From assembly GCA_009776905.1 (NCBI GenBank), contig WRMX01000101.1, forward strand, positions 1 through 10,844: a DNA stretch of 10,844 nt, written 5' to 3'. The translations under genes and the position numbers were made by a program. Positions 6,182 to 10,844 of this stretch are shown in pieces (the first letter of the stretch is position 1; each line of letters starts with the position of its first letter). The notes beneath the pieces are model-generated. The model was not told the origin of the DNA. It ran no database searches and saw only the letters and a program-made list of their open reading frames with translations. This stretch comes from Oscillospiraceae bacterium. Lineage in GTDB: Bacteria > Bacillota > Clostridia > Oscillospirales > Oscillospiraceae.

Positions 6182-6909
6182 ATTGCCAAACCTCCATCGA
6201 TTCTGACGACCTCGCCCGTGATATAGTCCGAGCAGCATAGAAACGCGACAAGCTCCGCGACCTCCTCCGGAAGCCCCGGCCGTCCGAGCGGTATTGAGGA
6301 CATCAGCGGGCTGTCAGGGCCGATGTCCGCCGTCATGTCCGTCGATATGAAGCCGGGAGCGACAGCGTTGCAGCAGATGTTTCGCGATGCAAGCTCGCGG
6401 GCGACTGTCTTTGTGAGCCCGATGAGGCCGGCTTTTGAAGCAGCGTAGTTCGCCTGGCCGGCGTTGCCGATTAGCCCGGCAATCGAACTGACATTGACGA
6501 TTTTGCCGCCGTGTTTTTTGACGAATATGGAGGCGCAGTGGCGGGTCATGTTGAATGCGCCTTTTAAGTTTATGTCTATGACTTCGTCAAAAGATTCTTC
6601 TTTCATGGACATTATCAAACCGTCGCGCGTGACCCCCGCGTTGTTGATGAGGATGTCTATGGTGCCGAATTCTCCTTTAACTGCCTCTACCGCTGCTTTT
6701 GCGGCGGAAAAATCGGAGACATCGCATTTGTACGATTGCGCGAGGACGCCCGCTGCGGAGAGTTCATCGATTGTGCGGGCAGCGCTTGCAGTGTCGCCCG
6801 CGTATATGACCGCGACATCGGCGCCGCATGAGGCGAGCTTGAGCGCGATTGCTTTTCCGATGCCGCGCGAGCCGCCTGTTATGAGGGCGACTTTGTTTTG
6901 CAATTCCAT
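6178..6909 (-). CDS. fabG: 3-oxoacyl-ACP reductase
   Basis: FabG uses NADPH to reduce 3-oxoacyl-ACP to 3-hydroxyacyl-ACP. It is a short-chain dehydrogenase with the cofactor motif TGGSRGIG, NNAG, and the catalytic Ser-Tyr-Lys as S142, Y155 and K159 (NVSSIAG, then QANYAASKAGLIG). The C-terminus RIDGGLAI is typical. Two starts are possible: 6921 (MIRNMELQ, 247 residues) and 6909 (MELQNKVALITGG, 243 residues). The only ribosome site, AAAGGA, directly abuts the 6921 ATG with no spacer but sits 12 nt from the 6909 ATG; family proteins begin with a short M-x-L-x-x-K segment. I favour 6909, moderately. It follows fabD by about 60 bp and overlaps fabF by 4 bp. Confidence 0.95.
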   Translation of the reverse strand: MELQNKVALITGGSRGIGKAIALKLASCGADVAVIYAGDTASAARTIDELSAAGVLAQSYKCDVSDFSAAKAAVEAVKGEFGTIDILINNAGVTRDGLIMSMKEESFDEVIDINLKGAFNMTRHCASIFVKKHGGKIVNVSSIAGLIGNAGQANYAASKAGLIGLTKTVARELASRNICCNAVAPGFISTDMTADIGPDSPLMSSIPLGRPGLPEEVAELVAFLCCSDYITGEVVRIDGGLAI

Positions 6910-6951
6910 GTTTCGGATCATTCCTTTCGTTGTGGGTCCGTTTGTAATTAT

Positions 6952-6967
6952 TGGGGTGGAACCCCCA
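6952..6967. repeat. Small hairpin in the fabD-fabG gap
   Basis: TGGGG (6952-6956) pairs with CCCCA (6963-6967) across a 6-nt loop, just after the fabD TAA stop. There is no U-run, so it is unlikely to end transcription; it could stabilise or modulate the message, or be one more repeat remnant. Confidence 0.4.
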
Positions 6968-6969
6968 CG

Positions 6970-7914
6970 TTACGATATCTTGCCGACTGTCTCAATGAGG
7001 CTTTCGTAATCTTCAATATTATATATATTGCATGTCCGCGACGCGCCGATTGCTCGCTCGCTGCTTGCGATGCGCTGGACAAGGCCGCATAGCGTTTTCC
7101 CGGGGCCGACTTCGATGAACGTGTTTGCGCCCATGGAAATCATCGATTCAACTTCGGCCGACCATCTGACCGGGCTGCATATCTGCCGTGCAAGCAGCTC
7201 TTTTATGTTGCCTAAATACTGTTTTGCCGAATAGTTGGAAAATAACGTGGTTTTTGGCGGTATTATTTCATATGATTCTAATGCTTCCGCGAATTGCCGC
7301 GATGCGTCCGCCATCATTGGGCTGTGGAATCCGCCGCTTGTTTTGAGAGGCAGCGACTTGCCCCCCGCGTCTTTGATGAGCGCTTTCAAATGCTCCAAAG
7401 CTGATTTTTCGCCGGCGACGACGACTTGCCCGGGGCAGTTGAAGTTGACGGGATATGTGTTTTCCACATGCGAGCAGAGCGAGACGACCTCATCGTCGGA
7501 AAGCTTGAGCACCGCTATCATGCCGGCATCTACGGCATCGGCGGCCATTTGCATGAAGCGTGCGCGCATGCAGACGAGGCTGAAACCGTCTTCGTATGAC
7601 ACTGCTCCCGAGAAGGCGAGGGCAGCTATCTCGCCAAGCGAAAAGCCGGCAAGCATGGCGGCCGATACGCCCGCTTCTTTAAGCGCGGCAGCAGCGGCGA
7701 GGTCCACGCAATAGATGCATGGCTGGGTGTTTTCAGTTCTTGCCAATATCTCGTCATTGCCATTGAAGCATTGAGCGATCGTCCCGGGGCGGATGCTTTC
7801 CGCCATTTCGAAAACGGCACGCGCGGCGGGGCTGTTGTCATACAGGCTGCGCCCCATTCCCGGATATTGGGAGCCCTGGCCCGCGAACATGAATGCGATG
7901 GTCAGCTTATCCAT
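6970..7914 (-). CDS. fabD: Malonyl-CoA:ACP transacylase
   Basis: FabD moves the malonyl group from CoA to AcpP, supplying the extender for FabH and FabF. The 314-residue protein shows GQGSQYPGMG (12-21), the nucleophile serine S92 in GFSLGEIAAL, R117 in the RAR segment that binds the malonyl carboxylate, and the catalytic histidine H197 in GGFHSPMM. The C-terminal EVGPGKTLCGLV is also family-like. The histidine of the common GHSLGE motif is Phe here; other bacterial FabD proteins also vary at this place. The start overlaps fabK by 13 bp and has GGAG about 8 nt upstream. Confidence 0.96.
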   Translation of the reverse strand: MDKLTIAFMFAGQGSQYPGMGRSLYDNSPAARAVFEMAESIRPGTIAQCFNGNDEILARTENTQPCIYCVDLAAAAALKEAGVSAAMLAGFSLGEIAALAFSGAVSYEDGFSLVCMRARFMQMAADAVDAGMIAVLKLSDDEVVSLCSHVENTYPVNFNCPGQVVVAGEKSALEHLKALIKDAGGKSLPLKTSGGFHSPMMADASRQFAEALESYEIIPPKTTLFSNYSAKQYLGNIKELLARQICSPVRWSAEVESMISMGANTFIEVGPGKTLCGLVQRIASSERAIGASRTCNIYNIEDYESLIETVGKIS

Positions 7915-8849
7915 CTGTTCGCTCCATTAAGGACGTCTTCCGCTTCCGTGAATAGCTCGCGAATCATCTCCGACGCGGGCTGCCTTTTGCTGACTAAGCC
8001 GGCGATTTGGCCGGAGAGGAAGCAACCCTTTTCGACATCGCCATCGACGACTGCCAGCCGCAGGGCGCCGGTGCCCATAGCTTCGAGGTCTTCATCGCTG
8101 ATGCTGCTGTCGTATTCGGCTTTCATATATTGGCGCGAAAATTGCGTTTTTAAGCTCCTGACGGGATGCCCGAGCCGTTTGCCCGTGACTATCGTGGCGA
8201 TGTCGGTGGCTTTGAGTATTTTTTCTTTGTAGTTTTCATGTATGGAGCACTCGTCCGCCGCAAGGAAGCGGGTGCCGAGCTGGACGCCCGACGCGCCGAG
8301 CATGAACGCAGCCGCGATGCCGCGCCCGTCGCCGATCCCGCCGGCTGCGATGACGGGCAGGTCCGTCGCGTCGCAGACTTGCGGGACGAGGGCCATCGTC
8401 GTCGTCTCGCCGACATGTCCTCCACTTTCGCCGCCTTCAGCGATTATCGCGCAGGCGCCCGCGCGGGTCATCAGCTTTGCCAGAGCGACCGATGCAACGA
8501 CGGGGACGACTTTCACTCCTGCCGAAATCCAGAGGTCCATATGCTTGGATGGGTTGCCCGCGCCTGTTGTGACGACGGGCACGCGCTCTTTGGCGACGGT
8601 TCGAGCGACCTCCTCGACATGGGGGCTCATCAGCATTATGTTCACGCCAAAAGGCTTGTCCGTGTACTCTCTTGCCATGCGGATTTGCTCGCGCAGGTAG
8701 TTTGCATCCGCATTCATCGCGGAGATGATGCCGAGCCCGCCGCCGTTGGAAACCGCCGCGGCGAGCCGCGCGTCGGATATCCATGCCATACCGCCCTGAA
8801 ATATCGGATATTCAATGCCTATAAGGCTGCATATTGGTGTTTTGATCAT
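7902..8849 (-). CDS. fabK: Flavin-dependent enoyl-ACP reductase FabK
   Basis: FabK uses FMN and NAD(P)H to reduce enoyl-ACP, the last step of each cycle; it replaces FabI and is not related to it. The 315-residue TIM-barrel protein starts with IGIEYPIFQGGMAWISDARL and has SNGGGLG (34-40), the catalytic histidine H145 in EGGESGGHVGETTTM (matching the S. pneumoniae His144 region), and the flavin phosphate segment PVIAAGGIGDGRGIAAA then GVQLGTRFLA. It belongs to the same superfamily as nitronate monooxygenase, but the operon position and the H145 motif favour FabK. No clear ribosome site precedes the ATG, which lies in a 4-bp overlap with acpP, so coupling is likely. No fabI-, fabL- or fabV-like gene is visible. 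Confidence 0.95.
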   Translation of the reverse strand: MIKTPICSLIGIEYPIFQGGMAWISDARLAAAVSNGGGLGIISAMNADANYLREQIRMAREYTDKPFGVNIMLMSPHVEEVARTVAKERVPVVTTGAGNPSKHMDLWISAGVKVVPVVASVALAKLMTRAGACAIIAEGGESGGHVGETTTMALVPQVCDATDLPVIAAGGIGDGRGIAAAFMLGASGVQLGTRFLAADECSIHENYKEKILKATDIATIVTGKRLGHPVRSLKTQFSRQYMKAEYDSSISDEDLEAMGTGALRLAVVDGDVEKGCFLSGQIAGLVSKRQPASEMIRELFTEAEDVLNGANRWIS

Positions 8850-9088
8850 AATGCGGCGCGCTCGCTGTGGACGAGTTTTGTTTCGACGAATTTGACGAGG
8901 TCGCCAACCGCGTCGAATTTGCCGTCCATTTCGAGCTCGACGCCGAGTTCCTCTTCGAGCTTCATAACCATTTCGACTGTGTCGAGCGAGTCGACGCCGA
9001 GCTCTTCGAATGTTGTGCTTTCCGTGATTTGTTCGATGTCGCTCCCTGTGTGGTCTGCGATGATTGCTGCGATTTTTTCGAATATCAT
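8846..9088 (-). CDS. acpP: Acyl carrier protein
   Basis: AcpP carries the growing acyl chain on a phosphopantetheine arm. The 80-residue acidic, helical protein has the attachment serine S34 in GVDSLDTVEMVMKLEEEL. I chose the start at 9088 (MIFEKIAAIIADHTG) because it gives the family length and an AGAGAGGAG ribosome site lies about 7 nt upstream; the frame continues upstream to 9358 but that part is fabH antisense-frame and repeat DNA. The strong ribosome site fits the high amounts of ACP that cells need. A repeat-bearing gap of 107 bp separates it from fabH, and fabK overlaps its end by 4 bp. Confidence 0.97.
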   Translation of the reverse strand: MIFEKIAAIIADHTGSDIEQITESTTFEELGVDSLDTVEMVMKLEEELGVELEMDGKFDAVGDLVKFVETKLVHSERAAL

Positions 9089-9175
9089 GTCGTTGCTCCT
9101 CTCTGGTAGTTGTTTCTGTGCCGGGGCTGCAGGGGTGTTGCGTGGCGGGAGGGGGCGCGTGGGTCGTGGGGCGAG

Positions 9176-9200
9176 GTGGCGGCAGAATGCCGCCGCTACA
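9176..9200 (-). repeat. REP-like hairpin overlapping the fabH stop
   Basis: GGCGGCA-GAA-TGCCGCC (9178-9194) is a perfect 7-bp stem with a 3-nt loop, followed by GCTACA. It has the same layout as 3831-3847. On the minus strand the element begins TGTAG, and this TAG is the fabH stop codon. The rest of the fabH-acpP gap (9089-9175) is G-rich on the plus strand with no other clear signal besides the acpP ribosome site. Confidence 0.75.
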
Positions 9201-10146
9201 CCTTTATTATGCAGGCGGCGCTTGTGAGGCCCGCACCGAAGCTGCACATCGCGATGTATTCGCCGTCGCGCAGCTTGCCGGATCTTAATAATTCGTCGGT
9301 GAGAATGGGAATGCTTGCGGCGGAAGTGTTGCCGACCCTTTCGATGTTTTTGAGGCACCGCTCCTGTGGTATGCCGAGCTTAGCCGCCGAAGCGTCGATG
9401 ATCCTCGCATTGGCCTGATGGGGAACGACCCAATTTATATCCGCCATCGCAAGCCCTGCCGCGCTGACGACATCAGAGAGGTCCTTGCACATGGCATTGA
9501 CGGCGAATTTATACGTTTCCTGCCCGTTCATGTGGATGAAGGGAGTATCGGCATCATGCTCATAGAATGGCGAAGAGCCCCTGTGGCTCGGAATGCTCAA
9601 AACGCTTGAGTTGCCGCGCGCGAAGAGCTTTGACGATATATATGAGTTTCCCTCGCCGAGCACCATGGCGCCGGCGCCGTCGCCGAAGATGACCGCTGTG
9701 CTCCTGTCGCTCCAATCGACGAGCCCGGACAGGCGTTCCGCGCCGATGACTAGAATGTTTTTTGCGCCTCGAGCAAAAAAGCCGGCGGCCGTCTCGAGAG
9801 CGTAGATGAATCCCGAACATGCCGCGTTGACATCCATCGCGGGGCAGCGCGCGCCAAGCATCGCCTGCACCGCGCAGGCGAGAGAAGGGGCGGCACTGTC
9901 CGAACTCACCGTTGCGCAGATGATCATGTCCAAGCATTCGGGGCTGATGCCGCTTTTCTCGAGCGCCGCCGTTGCCGCGCCATATGCAAGGTCGGCCGTC
10001 GTCTCCGTCGTGCATATGCGCCGTTCTTTGATGCCAACGCGCTGCGAAATCCACTCGTCCGAGGTGTCCAGGATTTCCGAGAGTTCGTTGTTCGTCAATA
10101 TGCGCGCGGGAAGGCAGCTGCCTGTCCCCAGAATTCTAAAGCTCAT
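9196..10146 (-). CDS. fabH: 3-oxoacyl-ACP synthase III (initiating condensing enzyme)
   Basis: FabH starts chains by joining an acyl-CoA primer (acetyl-CoA or a branched acyl-CoA) to malonyl-ACP. The 316-residue thiolase-fold protein has C110 in DVNAACSGFIYAL, H243 in VVPHQANARII and N273 in ERVGNTSAASIPI, the full Cys-His-Asn triad. The N-terminal SFRILGTGSCLPARILTNNE and TSDEWISQRVGIKERRI are typical. The start at 10146 overlaps the regulator gene by 4 bp (ATGA) with GAGG 7 nt upstream. Primer preference cannot be read reliably from the sequence. Its TAG stop lies inside a repeat. Confidence 0.97.
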   Translation of the reverse strand: MSFRILGTGSCLPARILTNNELSEILDTSDEWISQRVGIKERRICTTETTADLAYGAATAALEKSGISPECLDMIICATVSSDSAAPSLACAVQAMLGARCPAMDVNAACSGFIYALETAAGFFARGAKNILVIGAERLSGLVDWSDRSTAVIFGDGAGAMVLGEGNSYISSKLFARGNSSVLSIPSHRGSSPFYEHDADTPFIHMNGQETYKFAVNAMCKDLSDVVSAAGLAMADINWVVPHQANARIIDASAAKLGIPQERCLKNIERVGNTSAASIPILTDELLRSGKLRDGEYIAMCSFGAGLTSAACIIKV

Positions 10147-10601
10147 GTAGTGGCCTCGATGTTGCTTTCAAAGAAGCTGTTTAGTTTTTCGATGGCGTGG
10201 ATGAGGATGTTTTTTTCTCCCTCGTCAAGGCCGTTTTCAAGCTCGCGCACCATCAGCGTGTGCCAACGCATATGGTGGAGGTAGACTTTGCGGCCTTCGC
10301 GCGTGAGCGTGGCGCGGGTGACCCTGCCGTCCTGCTCGCAAGCGTTCTTGGACAGGAAGCCCTTGCCTTCCAGCTTGCGGGCGGATATCGTTACCGAGGG
10401 GCGGGCGACTTTCATGAAGTCTGCCGTTTCGCTCAGCGTCCTGCCGTTTTTGCCGGAGTTGCCTATGTATTCGATCATGTGCATTTCTCGGATGCTAAGG
10501 CCGCGTCCGATGCCTTTTTGCAGGAATTCCTCTTCGATGCGGAGGATGTTGTTGTAGGCCGACACCAATAGGTCGTTTAGCATTTCAGACAGCTTTGGCA
10601 T
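10143..10601 (-). CDS. MarR-family regulator, FabT-like
   Basis: This is a 152-residue winged-helix DNA-binding protein of the MarR family. Helical N- and C-terminal parts (about 3-30 and 105-147) would make the dimer. A helix-turn-helix lies at about 54-82 (RTLSETADFMKVARPSVTIS then RKLEGKGFL) and a wing with the typical D91-G92-R93. It leads the fab operon, the place of FabT in streptococci, so it is probably the repressor of fatty-acid synthesis; in streptococci FabT acts with acyl-ACP as co-repressor. I leave the symbol empty because the identity to FabT rests on family and position. An AGGAGG site lies 10 nt upstream of the ATG, a little long. Autoregulation is likely, given the palindrome over the promoter. 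Confidence 0.92.
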   Translation of the reverse strand: MPKLSEMLNDLLVSAYNNILRIEEEFLQKGIGRGLSIREMHMIEYIGNSGKNGRTLSETADFMKVARPSVTISARKLEGKGFLSKNACEQDGRVTRATLTREGRKVYLHHMRWHTLMVRELENGLDEGEKNILIHAIEKLNSFFESNIEATT

Positions 10602-10634
10602 TTGGCGTGCGCCTCCTCTGTTGTTTGATGCGTG

Positions 10635-10673
10635 TTCGCAGATAATTAGTTAGGTTAACTAATTATCTGCGAA
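10635..10673. promoter_or_regulatory. Perfect 18-bp inverted repeat, likely MarR/FabT-type operator
   Basis: The left arm 10635-10652 and the right arm 10656-10673 are exact reverse complements over 18 bp around a 3-bp centre. The inner part reads TTAGTTAGGTTAACTAA. On the minus strand it starts at the last base of the -10 box and covers the expected start site (about 10666) and early leader. That is a classical repressor position. The AT-rich core fits MarR-family sites in general; binding by the adjacent regulator is inferred. The transcribed part could also form a leader hairpin. Confidence 0.85.
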
Positions 10674-10701
10674 TTGTATCAGGTTGTTTTCGGTTTGTCA
10701 A
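10673..10701 (-). promoter_or_regulatory. Sigma-A type promoter of the fab operon
   Basis: On the minus strand the -35 box is TTGACA (10696-10701, perfect), followed by a 17-bp spacer and the -10 box TACAAT (10673-10678, 5 of 6). The expected start is near 10666, giving a leader of about 65 nt before the MarR gene. No other strong promoter is obvious between the genes, so the twelve genes are probably one transcript. Confidence 0.88.
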
Positions 10702-10738
10702 TAGGGCGGGGGAAATTATTGTCGAACGAAGCTCCCGG

Positions 10739-10780
10739 GTTAAAATTCACGCCCGGTGAGGTAGACGTTTGTTTTGCTTC
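10739..10780 (-). repeat. Right copy of the operon-flanking inverted element
   Basis: This is the reverse complement of 84-126, with an exact 27-base core at 10744-10770. It lies 38 bp upstream of the operon's -35 box. The copies diverge right after the shared GCTTC end: the DNA at 10781-10844 does not align clearly with 1-83. Here GCTTCC (10776-10781) and GGAAGC (10795-10800) can pair into a small hairpin next to the element. Confidence 0.85.
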
Positions 10781-10844
10781 CGACCGCGTAGCAAGGAAGC
10801 GGAGCGGCGCGAATATGCGCATGGATGCGCATCTGAGCGATAAG
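10781..10844. other. Right edge, no gene seen
   Basis: No coding frame or promoter can be supported. The stretch contains ATGCGCAT-GG-ATGCGCAT (10815-10832), a word that is both a direct and an inverted repeat because each unit is itself palindromic. Around it are GGAGCGGC and GAGCGA words, similar in style to the other window edge (about 14-55), where GCTTTTGCAC (31-40) and GTGCGGAAGC (43-52) form another hairpin. Both edges look like repeat-type intergenic DNA. Confidence 0.4.

Noticed and set aside
4937..6238. FabF starting at 6238 (433 residues)
   Set aside because: The extra 19 residues lie within fabG and do not resemble FabF; the ATG at 6181 has a GGAGGT site and gives the family length.
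8166..9227. Plus-strand open frame of 353 codons opposite fabK and acpP
   Set aside because: It is antisense to two well-supported genes, is rich in Ser, Arg and Cys, has no known domain, and is of the kind GC-rich genes produce by chance.
8846..9358. Longer 170-residue version of the acyl carrier protein
   Set aside because: The N-terminal 90 residues are Arg/His-rich and overlap fabH in another frame; the ATG at 9088 gives an 80-residue ACP with a strong ribosome site.

Overview
The window is almost entirely one leftward (minus-strand) type II fatty-acid synthesis operon. In transcription order it reads: MarR-family regulator (FabT-like), fabH, acpP, fabK, fabD, fabG, fabF, accB, fabZ, accC, accD, accA. 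This is the gene order known from streptococci and many Clostridia. That order, FabK as the only enoyl-ACP reductase in view, a four-part acetyl-CoA carboxylase, a short AccA and strong AGGAGG-type ribosome binding sites all point to a Bacillota (Firmicutes) bacterium, probably a fairly GC-rich member of the Clostridia. The genus cannot be fixed from this sequence.

Layout from right to left. The right edge (about 10706-10844) has no gene; it carries a 42-nt element and a short palindrome. At 10635-10701 lies a near-consensus promoter whose start region is covered by a perfect 18-bp inverted repeat, the likely operator. The twelve genes run from 10601 down to 638. Most junctions are tight: four are 4-bp ATGA overlaps (marR/fabH, acpP/fabK, fabG/fabF, accB/fabZ), and fabK/fabD and accC/accD overlap by 13 and 11 bp. 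The looser gaps (fabH-acpP, fabZ-accC, accD-accA) hold short REP-like repeats, several of which touch the upstream gene's stop codon. After accA comes a weak candidate terminator and then about 500 bp of AT-richer non-coding DNA. This contains a three-copy, 75-nt tandem array, each copy centred on a 19-nt palindrome. A second copy of the right-edge element, inverted, lies at 84-126.

How it works: AccB (biotin carrier), AccC (biotin carboxylase) and AccA/AccD (carboxyltransferase) make malonyl-CoA. FabD moves malonyl to AcpP. FabH condenses acetyl-CoA (or a branched starter) with malonyl-ACP. FabG, FabZ and FabK reduce, dehydrate and reduce again, and FabF carries out later condensations. The MarR protein probably represses its own operon by binding the palindrome over the start site.

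The core pathway is not new. The parts worth a second look are non-coding (the flanking inverted element, the hairpin array, stop-codon-linked repeats, the operator) plus two protein oddities: a shortened loop in AccC and an altered zinc-ribbon spacing in AccD. No tRNA, rRNA, CRISPR array, transposase or phage gene is visible.
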